The translations under genes and the position numbers were made by a program. The notes under the pieces are model-generated. The model did no database searches, was not told where the DNA came from, and was given only the letters and a program-made list of their open reading frames with translations. Positions 42,629 through 50,194 of a stretch of DNA of 64,000 bases are shown here, one piece after another. Positions within the stretch are counted from its first letter, which is position 1. Each line of letters starts with the position of its first letter. Source of the stretch: CAZGXI01 sp964529715 (GTDB lineage Bacteria > Chloroflexota > Anaerolineae > Aggregatilineales > Ch27); contig CAZGXI010000015.1 in NCBI GenBank assembly GCA_964529715.1, positions 1 to 64,000 of the forward strand, in the 5' to 3' direction.

Positions 42629-43562
42629 CGGCGCTCTGCTGTCCCCCTGGCGCGCGGCGTGGAATCATGCCCTGGCAGCCTATTATCGGGGTCAGACGGC
42701 GCCGTGCCGTTTTCTACATCTAGAAGCGGCGGCGGCCCGGTTGGTGTGGGGGTTGTTCCTGGGCGGGACGGCGCTGGGTGTGGCCGCCTACCCGCAGGCA
42801 GCGGATGTGACCTGCGACTGGTTCGCCTGCCACTATCCCCTGACCCGCATTGGTCACCCTCTGGAGACGGTGATCGGGATGCTGACGAGCCTGCTGATGA
42901 TCGGGTACTGCCTGCTGCCGTTGGCGCTGCTGCTGATCGCGGTGGTGCTGTTTTTCCGACGGCGGCGCAGCTACCGCTCACCTCTGACGCTGGCAAGCGG
43001 CTGGTCAAACGGTGCGACGGCGCTGTTGGCGATCACGCCGCTGGGGCCGGAGGGGTTGGTGCGCGTGCGCTTTCTGGCGCGGTTGTATGGCTTCTGGCGG
43101 CGGCGCGCACTGATCGCCGTGATCCTCGGCGCAGTGGCCACCGTCATTGTGAGCTGGCACATCCTGTGGCCGATCTTCTGGTGGTTGGGAACCTGGGGGC
43201 AATGGAGCGCGCAGCTTATCCTGGTGGCGTTGTGGTGCCTGGCGGCAGTCGCCTGGATGGTGAATCTGGCGGCGCACAGCACGCTGGAAGAAGTCACGTT
43301 TACGAACCACCCGGCGCTTTTCCAGCTCGACTGGCGCGCCCTGCCGGCGCTGACCACCATCGGGTCGCTGATCACGCCGCCGCTGTTGGGCAGGCTGTAC
43401 TTTTCCACGCACGTCTTTCTGGGCTATCACGACGCCAACGCGCTGAGTGTGATCATCGCGCCGCCGATTATGCTCGTCACGGGAGTGGTTTTCGCCGCGA
43501 TTAACTATGCGCTGGCCGGCTGGATTCTCAAGGCGAGAATCGCAGAATTGAGGCTGTTTTAA
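42585..43562 (+). CDS. Polytopic membrane protein, probable exporter subunit
   Basis: A 325-aa protein with about seven hydrophobic segments (for example LVWGLFLGGTALGVAAYP, LLMIGYCLLPLALLLIAVVLFF and ALIAVILGAVATVIVSW). No named family is recognised. Its position between the ABC ATPase and the ABC-2 permease, and the histidine/tryptophan-rich core, suggest an exporter subunit. The first 14 residues (MTLKSLELKTQHSK) come from the loop and right arm of heptad pair D. This is the only in-frame ATG, so the repeat seems to have supplied the start. Confidence 0.7.
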   Translation: MTLKSLELKTQHSKPGALLSPWRAAWNHALAAYYRGQTAPCRFLHLEAAAARLVWGLFLGGTALGVAAYPQAADVTCDWFACHYPLTRIGHPLETVIGMLTSLLMIGYCLLPLALLLIAVVLFFRRRRSYRSPLTLASGWSNGATALLAITPLGPEGLVRVRFLARLYGFWRRRALIAVILGAVATVIVSWHILWPIFWWLGTWGQWSAQLILVALWCLAAVAWMVNLAAHSTLEEVTFTNHPALFQLDWRALPALTTIGSLITPPLLGRLYFSTHVFLGYHDANALSVIIAPPIMLVTGVVFAAINYALAGWILKARIAELRLF

Positions 43563-43602
43563 GTTCGCAGTTTTGAGTTATCAGTTTTGAGTTATCAGAG
43601 AA
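43563..43602 (+). repeat. Heptad arm E-left (GTTTTGA family)
   Basis: GTTTTGA, GTTATCA, GTTTTGA, GTTATCA directly after the TAA of the preceding gene. Its reverse partner is at 43962-44000, on the other side of the four-helix-bundle gene. Confidence 0.75.
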
Positions 43603-43613
43603 GCGCGGTCTAC

Positions 43614-43961
43614 ATGGGCGAGAGTATCATACAGCAAAAAAGTTTCGCATTCGCCCTGGAAATCATCAGGCTCTATCGGGAACTAAAGCGCAAAGGCGAG
43701 CACGTTCTCTCCAGACAAGTGCTGCGAAGTGGAACAAGCATCGGGGCAAACGTTGAAGAAGCCAGCGCCGGACAGAGTCGCAAGGATTTTCTGGCAAAGG
43801 TGGCGATTGCATCCAAAGAGGCACGTGAAACACGCTACTGGCTGCGCCTGCTACAAAAGTCCCAGCTTGTCAAAATTGATGTCAGCTCCGCGTTGGATCA
43901 GGTAGACGAGTTGATTCGTATTCTGACTGCCATCGTCAAGACGACGGGTAAAACGCCTTGA
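43614..43961 (+). CDS. Four-helix-bundle protein (S23/TIGR02436 type)
   Basis: ATG 43614 gives 115 aa; a TTG 27 bp upstream lies in the repeat. The sequence follows the family closely: FAFALEIIRLYRELKRKGEHVLSRQVLRSGTSIGANVEEA, SRKDFLAKVAIASKEARETRYWLRLL, and a C-terminal VDELIRILTAIVKT. The family includes proteins encoded in 23S rRNA intervening sequences and relatives of Avd of diversity-generating retroelements; most members have no known role. Codon use is less GC-rich than its neighbours. Inverted heptad arms flank it inside an ABC operon, so it appears to be inserted cargo. Confidence 0.9.
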   Translation: MGESIIQQKSFAFALEIIRLYRELKRKGEHVLSRQVLRSGTSIGANVEEASAGQSRKDFLAKVAIASKEARETRYWLRLLQKSQLVKIDVSSALDQVDELIRILTAIVKTTGKTP

Positions 43962-44000
43962 ATTCAAACTTAGAACTGTCCACTCAAAACTGAGAACTCG
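43962..44000 (-). repeat. Heptad arm E-right (GTTTTGA family)
   Basis: Reverse complement of GTTCTCA, GTTTTGA, GTGGACA, GTTCTAA, GTTTGAA. It starts at the stop of the four-helix-bundle gene and ends at the AAGGAG of the ABC permease gene. Confidence 0.75.
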
Positions 44001-44013
44001 CAAGGAGCAGGCG

Positions 44014-44973
44014 ATGACTGTCGCAGAAAGTACTTCCCCGCGCACCCGCCGCACCCTGCGCGAGCGGCTGTTCGGCAACCCGGTGGCGCTCAAGGAACTG
44101 CGTGGGCGGATGCGCGGCGCGCGCGCCTTCATCGTGCTCACGGTCTACCTGGCCCTGATGAGCGGCTTCACCACGCTGGTCTATGTGCTGTACGCTTCGT
44201 CGCTGTCGTATATGCCGAGCGGTGTGCAGGGCGGCCAGATCGGACGTGTGCTGTTTATGAGTGTGGTGGGCGTGGAACTGTTCTTGGTGACGTTTATCGC
44301 CCCGGCTTTTGCGGCGGGGGCGATCAGCGGCGAACGCGAACGGCAGACCTACGATCTGCTGCGCGCCACGCTGCTGCCGTCGCGGGCGTTGGTCAGCGGC
44401 AAGCTGATCTCGACCCTGTCGTATATCTTCTTGCTGCTGCTGACGGCGATTCCCCTGCAGGGCATTGCCTTCCTGTTTGGTGGCGTGACAGAGATGGAGA
44501 TCATTCTGTCGTTTGTGATCCTGATCGTGACGGCGCTACTGCTGGGTACGGTGGGCGTGTTCTTCTCCGCCATCACCCAACGGACGTTGACCGCCAGTAT
44601 ATTAAGCTATGCCTTCGCGCTGATCTCGATGCTGGTGCTGCCGCTGGTGCTGTTGATCATTGGGCCGGTCGTCAGCGGCATGTTGTACGGCGTGTTCAGC
44701 AGTGGAGGAACCACCATCTCACCGGTGCTGGAAGCGGCCATGTACTACGGGCTGGGGCTACTCATCGCCACCAACCCGCTGGGGACGCTGTTCGGCACGT
44801 TGATCTTGCTGATCGACCGACAGGAGATCGGCTTCTTTTCGGTCACACTGCAAAACGGCACGCTCATCCCGATGGTGTCGCCCTGGGTAGTGTTCACGAT
44901 TCTGGGGCTGGCGCTGTCATTGGTGCTGCTGGTGCTCACCATCAAGCGCGTGAACCGGATCGAGGAAGTCTAG
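44014..44973 (+). CDS. ABC-2 type exporter permease
   Basis: AAGGAGCAGGCG precedes ATG 44014; 319 aa. It begins with the cytoplasmic NPVALKELRGRMRGARAF helix seen in ABC-2 permeases. Six membrane segments follow, with the conserved ISGERERQTYDLLRATLLPSRALVSGKLIS coupling region between helices 2 and 3. It should form the channel driven by the ATPase encoded at 41.6-42.5 kb. The four-helix-bundle cassette separates it from the other exporter genes. The exported substrate is unknown. Confidence 0.92.
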   Translation: MTVAESTSPRTRRTLRERLFGNPVALKELRGRMRGARAFIVLTVYLALMSGFTTLVYVLYASSLSYMPSGVQGGQIGRVLFMSVVGVELFLVTFIAPAFAAGAISGERERQTYDLLRATLLPSRALVSGKLISTLSYIFLLLLTAIPLQGIAFLFGGVTEMEIILSFVILIVTALLLGTVGVFFSAITQRTLTASILSYAFALISMLVLPLVLLIIGPVVSGMLYGVFSSGGTTISPVLEAAMYYGLGLLIATNPLGTLFGTLILLIDRQEIGFFSVTLQNGTLIPMVSPWVVFTILGLALSLVLLVLTIKRVNRIEEV

Positions 44974-45032
44974 TAAGCGCCAGGCCGCACACGCCAGATC
45001 GGATCATGAAGAACACCACAGGAGAACCCCCC

Positions 45033-45554
45033 ATGTCGGATAAAATCCTTGTCGCCTATGCCACGCGGAACGGCTCTACGGCCAGCGTGGCTGAGGCTAT
45101 CGGCCAGACCCTGACCAACAGCGGCGCGCAGGTTGACGTGCGCCCCATGCAAGACGTGACCGACCTCACCCCCTACCGGGCCGTGGTGGCCGGGAGCGCC
45201 ATTCGCGGGGCGCAGTGGCTGCCGGAGGCCATGCAGTTCATGCGAACTCACCGGGCGGCCCTGGCCCAGAGGCCCTTCGTCACGTTTACGGTATGCATGA
45301 CGCTCGCCATGAAGAACAGCGAGAAATACCGCGCAGGCGTGGCGGACTGGTTGGCGCCAGTACGCGCGCTGGTCAAGCCGCTGCGCGAGGGCTACTTCGC
45401 CGGGGTGCTGGACATCAAGCAGGTGGAGTCGTTGGGCGATAAGCTGAAGTTCCGCCTGAGCGTTGCGCTGGGCGTCTGGTCGGAGGGCGATCACCGGGAC
45501 TGGGATGCCATCCGCGCCTGGGCCGCCGATCTCAAGCCCCTACTGGAAACGTAA
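45033..45554 (+). CDS. Flavodoxin-domain protein (HemG-like)
   Basis: GGAG precedes ATG 45033 (MSDKILVAYATRNGST), 173 aa. The phosphate loop for FMN is YATRNGSTASVAEAIG. VVAGSAIRGAQWLPEAMQFM and the C-terminal DHRDWDAIRAWAADLKP resemble menaquinone-dependent protoporphyrinogen oxidase (HemG)-type flavodoxins. The redox partner is unknown. It is on the same strand as the exporter genes, 59 bp behind the permease, but its connection to them is unclear. Confidence 0.85.
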   Translation: MSDKILVAYATRNGSTASVAEAIGQTLTNSGAQVDVRPMQDVTDLTPYRAVVAGSAIRGAQWLPEAMQFMRTHRAALAQRPFVTFTVCMTLAMKNSEKYRAGVADWLAPVRALVKPLREGYFAGVLDIKQVESLGDKLKFRLSVALGVWSEGDHRDWDAIRAWAADLKPLLET

Positions 45555-45604
45555 CCTCCACAAGCAACCGCCAGGGAACTGTTGGGCGCGGGGGGCCGTC
45601 TGTT

Positions 45605-45610
45605 CTATAA
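45605..45610 (+). promoter_or_regulatory. Predicted -10 box
   Basis: A perfect TATAAT, 37 bp upstream of ATG 45647. A weak TTGGGC lies 19 bp further upstream. Confidence 0.4.
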
Positions 45611-45646
45611 TTGGGAATAGAGATCAAGAAACAAAGGTCGCGTGCC

Positions 45647-47404
45647 ATGCCCCCTGAAATTACGTCCAAACTCCTGCGGCTGTTGGCTCGTTGGGATCGC
45701 CGTCTGCGCTTGCAGCAGAGCTTCATCTGGGGGCCGCGCGGCGTTATCGCCGGGCTGGCCATCGGCGTGATGGGCGCGCTGCTGGCACGGCTGCGGCCCT
45801 GGCTGCTGCCAGCAGAGCTGGTGGCATTGGCCGGGTTGGCGGCGTTGCTGGGCCTGGTCCTGGCGCTGGTGATCGTGTGGGCGGTCCGGCGAGATGTGAT
45901 CAAGACAGCCCGCGCCTTCGACCGTCGTTTTGGCCTCAAGGAGCGCGTCAGCACGGCGCTGGAACTGGCGGCAGGCCGCATCCGTTCCCCGAACGCCGAA
46001 ATCACCGCGCGGCAGGTAGCCGATACCCTCAGCCGCGCTGAGCGCATCGACGCGCGGGCCTACCTGCCGTTGCGCTTTCGGCGGCGCGATTGGGCCGTGC
46101 TGGCCACGCTGCTCCTGGCGCTGGCGGCGCTGCTGCTGATCGAGAACCCGCAAAACGACGTCCTGGCGCAGGAACAGGCCCTCCAGTCTGCCATCGCCCA
46201 GCAGGCCGCCGAACTGCAAGACCTGCGCGAGCAGATCGCCAACAGCACCGAACTGGACGAAAACACGCGCCAGGAGATGTTGCAAGAACTCGACGACGCC
46301 ATCGAGACGTTGCAGCAGCAGGAACTTTCGCAAGAAGAGGCCGTCGCCACCCTCTCTGACCTGGCCCAGGCCATGCAGGACATCGCCGCGCAGACCGACA
46401 TCCCCCCGGCACAGCAGCAGGCTTTCGACCAGGCCGCGCAGGAACTCGCCGAGCAGTCCACCGAGCTTTCGCAGGCCCTGGACGAAGGCGCGCTCGACCA
46501 GGCCGCCGCAGCGATGCAGGACCTGGCCCAGAACCTCGGCCAGATGAGCCAGGCCGAACAGCAAGACCTGGCCCAGGCATTGGACAATGCCGCCGAGGCG
46601 CTCGCCGAGACGAACCCCGATCTGGCCGCGTCGATGCAGCAGGCCGCCGAGTCGCTCCAGCAGGGCGATCAGGAGGCCGCACAACAGGCGCTGGAGCAGG
46701 CCGCCGAGCAATTGCAGCAGCAGCAGCAAGAACTGGCACAGAGCACAAACAATGTCGGGCAGCAGATGGTCTCCCAGGCCATGCACCAGGCCAACGCCGG
46801 GGCACAGCGCATCGCCCAGTCGGGGACCGGCTCGGCCTACACGCAGCAGCAGACCAATACCTCCGGCGGCAACAGCCCTTCGCCGATCAGCGGCGGTCAG
46901 GGCCAGGGCATGGACTCCAACCAGTCCGGCCAAAGCGGGCAAAGCGGGCAGGGGGAGCAGGGCCAGAGCACCGGCGAAGGCATGAGCGCCGGCAACCAGG
47001 GCGGTCAGGGCATGGAACAGACCCAGGGCACAGGTGGCGGCGCGGGCGACAGCCCCGGCGAAGGGCAGGAAGGCGGATTCCAGGCCAGCGGCAATCCGAT
47101 CAGCCAGAACAACACCCCCGACGGCCAGGGCATGGAGGAGTACGAGCCGATCTTCGCCCCGCAGTCCATCGGCGGTGAAGGCGGCCCAGAGGTCCAGATC
47201 AGCGGTTCGGACCAGCCGGGCAACGTCGTCACCGATGAGGGCGAACTGGTCGAGAACCCTGCCGGCCAGTCCATCGTCGGCTACAACGAGGTCTTCAGCG
47301 ACTACGCCAACGCGGCCAACCAGGCGCTCGAAAGCGACTACATCCCGCTCAGCCTGCGCGACGTGGTGCACGATTATTTCTCGTCGCTGGAGCCAGGCCG
47401 GTAG
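45647..47404 (+). CDS. Membrane-anchored coiled-coil protein with Gln/Gly/Ser-rich tail
   Basis: I use ATG 45647 (MPPEITSKLLR), 585 aa. Two adjacent membrane helices (GPRGVIAGLAIGVMGALLA and ELVALAGLAALLGLVLALVIVWAV) and a third near residue 155 (WAVLATLLLALAALLLI) are followed by about 200 residues of glutamine/alanine/glutamate heptads, a long coiled coil. Then comes a low-complexity GQSGQSGQ-type region and an acidic C-terminal domain (VVTDEGELVENPAGQ). The layout resembles DUF4175-like membrane proteins found near MoxR/VWA genes. The ordered final segment ALESDYIPLSLRDVVHDYFSSLEPG may be the conserved contact. No catalytic site is seen. Confidence 0.75.
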   Translation: MPPEITSKLLRLLARWDRRLRLQQSFIWGPRGVIAGLAIGVMGALLARLRPWLLPAELVALAGLAALLGLVLALVIVWAVRRDVIKTARAFDRRFGLKERVSTALELAAGRIRSPNAEITARQVADTLSRAERIDARAYLPLRFRRRDWAVLATLLLALAALLLIENPQNDVLAQEQALQSAIAQQAAELQDLREQIANSTELDENTRQEMLQELDDAIETLQQQELSQEEAVATLSDLAQAMQDIAAQTDIPPAQQQAFDQAAQELAEQSTELSQALDEGALDQAAAAMQDLAQNLGQMSQAEQQDLAQALDNAAEALAETNPDLAASMQQAAESLQQGDQEAAQQALEQAAEQLQQQQQELAQSTNNVGQQMVSQAMHQANAGAQRIAQSGTGSAYTQQQTNTSGGNSPSPISGGQGQGMDSNQSGQSGQSGQGEQGQSTGEGMSAGNQGGQGMEQTQGTGGGAGDSPGEGQEGGFQASGNPISQNNTPDGQGMEEYEPIFAPQSIGGEGGPEVQISGSDQPGNVVTDEGELVENPAGQSIVGYNEVFSDYANAANQALESDYIPLSLRDVVHDYFSSLEPGR

Positions 47405-47437
47405 CCGCTGCACCTGCCGAGATAAGGACGGTCTGCT

Positions 47438-48025
47438 GTGTTGCTTCGCCGCCTGCCGTTAGTTGTATTGACGCTGTTTCTGGCCGGATGCGTGCTGCCC
47501 TTTGAGGCGCAGACGTCCCCGCCGCCAACAGCGGAAATCCCCCCACCGACCTCTCCGTCCGCTGAGACAGCCGAACCAGAAGCCAGGGCCACCCTTTCCC
47601 CGCCGTCCGGCCCGGCAATTCTGCTTCAACAGCCTGTAGGCGCGGGGACACTGCTGTTGATCCGCTACCAGGGCGCCGGGCAACCCTGCCTGGCGGCGAC
47701 CTTCACGGCAGAGGTGTTCCAGGCCAACCGCTGCGACGAAACCCTCACCCTTGCCCCCGCTTCCGCAGGAGGAAGGGAAGTGGTCGGCGTCGGCTACGTG
47801 GATACGCTGACCGACCCCGCCGGAACGACGGTCCGGCTGGCTTATGGCGTGGTGCACAACCCGGCGATCACCGTCGTCGCGGTGGAGTTTGTGGGCGGCG
47901 GCAGCGCCAGCGCGCCCGTCCAGAACGGTGGTTACGCCCTGGCCCTGAGCAATCAGCAGCAGCCCCGCCGCGCGTCAGGCATCGACCAGTATGGGTATCT
48001 AGTGGGACAGTGGAGTTTTGAGTAG
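47438..48025 (+). CDS. Lipoprotein of unknown function
   Basis: AAGGA precedes GTG 47438; 195 aa. The N-terminus is a classic lipoprotein signal (LLRRLPLVVLTLFLAGC), with the lipidated cysteine at residue 18. A proline/threonine/serine spacer follows, then a beta domain with two cysteines (QPCLAATFTAEVFQANRCDE) and a closing SGIDQYGYLVGQWSFE. No family is recognised. The last codons and stop lie in a short GTTTTGA heptad, as for other genes in this window. It follows the coiled-coil gene by 33 bp on the same strand. Confidence 0.8.
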   Translation: MLLRRLPLVVLTLFLAGCVLPFEAQTSPPPTAEIPPPTSPSAETAEPEARATLSPPSGPAILLQQPVGAGTLLLIRYQGAGQPCLAATFTAEVFQANRCDETLTLAPASAGGREVVGVGYVDTLTDPAGTTVRLAYGVVHNPAITVVAVEFVGGGSASAPVQNGGYALALSNQQQPRRASGIDQYGYLVGQWSFE

Positions 48026-48083
48026 CCGCCAGCCCGGCGCGTTTACGCGGCTAAAATATAAGGGAAGAACAGCGAGGTGAATA

Positions 48084-48302
48084 ATGTTCGACGTCAATCT
48101 CGTAGAGATGATCCAGGAATTGCCGCCCGAACTTCGAGAGGAAGTCAAAGACTTCGTCGCTTTCCTTCTCGAAAGGCACATCCAGAAACCCAAACGCAGC
48201 CATTTACGCCAGGACTGGGCAGGCGGATTAAAAGCGTTCCGCGATCAATACACTTCGCTGGAACTGCAAAGGAAGGCCGTCGAAGAATGGCGAGGTGATT
48301 GA
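48084..48302 (+). CDS. DUF2281/VapB-like antitoxin
   Basis: GCGAGGTG precedes ATG 48084; 72 aa. The sequence FDVNLVEMIQELPPELREEVKDFVAFLLER is the hallmark helix pair of DUF2281 proteins, small antitoxins encoded ahead of PIN toxins. A basic tail (KPKRSHLRQDW) may bind DNA or the toxin. It overlaps or abuts the toxin start, the usual coupling. Its lower GC content suggests acquisition. Confidence 0.85.
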   Translation: MFDVNLVEMIQELPPELREEVKDFVAFLLERHIQKPKRSHLRQDWAGGLKAFRDQYTSLELQRKAVEEWRGD

Positions 48303-48304
48303 GC

Positions 48305-48727
48305 GTGTACCTCGTAGATACCAATACCTGGCTGGAACGATTGCTAGAACAAGAACGTTCCGAGGAAGTGAAAGACTTCCTCGATACCGTGCCTTCCCGC
48401 CGCCTTTGGATTACCGACTTCGCCTTTCACTCCATCTGCCTGAGTTTTCTCCGGCTCAAGCAGGCAATCTTATTGCAGCAGTTCGTCGCCGACATATTTA
48501 TAGAAGGCAGCATCGCACTGGCCCGCCTGACTCCTGAGGACATCCGGGTATTGATTGAGGCGATGAACCGCTTCAGCCTCGACTTCGACGACGCCTACCA
48601 GTACGCCGCTGCCGAGAAGTACAATCTGACTGTCGTCAGCTTCGACGCCGACTTCGACCGCACCGAGCGCGGGCGCAAAACGCCGGGACAAATCAACAGG
48701 GCGCAGCAAGCCGAAAGCAAGGAATAA
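48305..48727 (+). CDS. PIN-domain toxin (VapC-like)
   Basis: GTG 48305 lies 7 bp after GAGGTG, while the TTG at 48299 is only 1 bp away; I use the GTG, giving 140 aa. PIN acidic residues are visible: VDTNTWLERL (first Asp), the central Glu/Asp region LTPEDIRVL, LDFDDAYQYAAA and VVSFDADFD. It should be a metal-dependent ribonuclease neutralised by the preceding antitoxin. The pair sits inside the plus-strand cluster between a lipoprotein and a zinc-ribbon gene. Confidence 0.88.
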   Translation: MYLVDTNTWLERLLEQERSEEVKDFLDTVPSRRLWITDFAFHSICLSFLRLKQAILLQQFVADIFIEGSIALARLTPEDIRVLIEAMNRFSLDFDDAYQYAAAEKYNLTVVSFDADFDRTERGRKTPGQINRAQQAESKE

Positions 48728-48731
48728 AAAC

Positions 48732-49031
48732 ATGTTCGAGCCGATCAAACACAAAAACGAGTTCATGGGCGCCCCCTGTCCGGTGTGCGGCGGCACGGAT
48801 TTCGAGTGGGGCACGCTCTACCAGGCGCGGCACCGGCCAGGCCGCCCGATCTGGGGCTACGGTAAGGTCATCACGACGCGCCGCTGCCTGAGTTGTGATA
48901 ACATCCTGTTGTTTGTGGACGAGGAGGCCACCCGTAAACAAAACCAATATATCTGGCTGATCGTTGCCATTGCCATCCTGGCGCCGCTGCTGATCCTGTT
49001 CATCACATTCACGTTGATCGGCATCCCTTGA
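48732..49031 (+). CDS. Small zinc-ribbon membrane protein
   Basis: A 99-aa protein, 4 bp behind the toxin gene. Two Cys pairs, CPVCGG (residues 16-19) and CLSC (about 52-55), form a zinc ribbon. One C-terminal membrane helix follows (YIWLIVAIAILAPLLILFITFTLIG). The ribbon would face the cytoplasm. No family name is recognised. It may belong to the original operon interrupted by the toxin-antitoxin pair, or move with it. Confidence 0.7.
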   Translation: MFEPIKHKNEFMGAPCPVCGGTDFEWGTLYQARHRPGRPIWGYGKVITTRRCLSCDNILLFVDEEATRKQNQYIWLIVAIAILAPLLILFITFTLIGIP

Positions 49032-49106
49032 ACACAAACGTCATCCAAACTTTTGCATTGCTATTTTGGAATTAAAACCTCAAAATTCACCAACTGGAGC
49101 ATTCCG

Positions 49107-50117
49107 ATGACTGTAGCAGCGCCCCCAACCTCCTCCGCCCTCGGCGTAGACGACTTCCGCGATACCGCCGAACGCATCGTGGCCGAGGTCAGCAAGGTGA
49201 TCGTCGGGCAGGCTGACGTGATCCGCCATGTGCTGATCTGCATCATCGCCGGACGACACGCCCTGCTGGAAGGCGTGCCCGGCCTGGGCAAGACGATGCT
49301 CATCCGCACCCTGGCCGACGTGCTGGACCTCAAATTCTCGCGCATTCAGTTCACGCCGGACCTGATGCCCGCCGACATCACCGGCACGGACATCATGCAG
49401 GAGACCGAGTCCGGCGGGCGGCAGTTCGTGTTCCAGCCGGGGCCGGTGTTCGCTAACCTGATCCTGGCGGACGAGATCAACCGCGCCACACCCAAGACAC
49501 AGTCGGCGCTGCTGGAAGCCATGCAGGAGAAGACCGTCACCGCCGCCAACCGCACCTACCACCTGGCGCCGCCGTTCTTCGTGCTGGCGACGCAGAACCC
49601 GCTAGAGATGGAAGGCACCTACCCGCTGCCAGAAGCGCAGTTGGACCGTTTTCTCTTTAAAGTGGATGTACCCTTCCCCAGCGCGGCGGAGCTGATCACC
49701 ATCCTGGACCGCACGACTGGGGCAGAGACGCCCACGCCGCAGAAAGCCGCCGACGGTACACGCATCATTGACATGGGCAACCTGGCGCTCCAGACGCCGA
49801 TTGCCACGCACGTCAGCGACTACGTGGCGCGGCTGGTAGTGGCGACTCACCCAGATAGCCCGACGGCGCCGGAGATGGTCCGGCGCTACGTGCGCTACGG
49901 CTCCAGCCCGCGCGGGGCGCAGGCGCTCATCCTAGGCGGCAAGATCACGGCGCTGCTCAGTGGACGCTATAACGTGGCCTTCGACGACGTGCGGGCAGTC
50001 GCCCCGGCGGCGCTGCGCCACCGCCTGCTGCTCAACTTTGAGGGGTTGGCCGAGGGCGTTCGCCCGGACGATGTGATTGCGGCATTGCTGGAACACGTGC
50101 CCGAAAACCCGCGCTGA
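49107..50117 (+). CDS. MoxR-family AAA+ ATPase
   Basis: CTGGAGC precedes ATG 49107 (MTVAAPPTSSALG), 336 aa; the longer frame has no support. Walker A is LEGVPGLGKTML (about residues 52-63), Walker B LILADEINRATPKTQSALLEAM, and the MoxR signatures FSRIQFTPDLMPADITGTD and ATQNPLEMEGTYPLPEAQLDRF are intact. MoxR proteins act as chaperone-like remodelers together with VWA-domain partners. Here DUF58 and VWA genes follow within the same cluster. The C-terminal lid ends in ALRHRLLLNFEGLAEGVRPDDVI as usual. Confidence 0.95.
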   Translation: MTVAAPPTSSALGVDDFRDTAERIVAEVSKVIVGQADVIRHVLICIIAGRHALLEGVPGLGKTMLIRTLADVLDLKFSRIQFTPDLMPADITGTDIMQETESGGRQFVFQPGPVFANLILADEINRATPKTQSALLEAMQEKTVTAANRTYHLAPPFFVLATQNPLEMEGTYPLPEAQLDRFLFKVDVPFPSAAELITILDRTTGAETPTPQKAADGTRIIDMGNLALQTPIATHVSDYVARLVVATHPDSPTAPEMVRRYVRYGSSPRGAQALILGGKITALLSGRYNVAFDDVRAVAPAALRHRLLLNFEGLAEGVRPDDVIAALLEHVPENPR

Positions 50118-50194
50118 GTGGCGCAGAACCGGGCCGGCGCGGACCGCTCTTGCTCGACTTGAGAAATAGTGTCAGTTGGAAAGAAAATCTACAT

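Noticed and set aside
41452..44000. CRISPR-like interpretation of the heptad repeats
   Set aside because: The unit is 7 nt with no unique spacers of constant length, and no cas gene is present.
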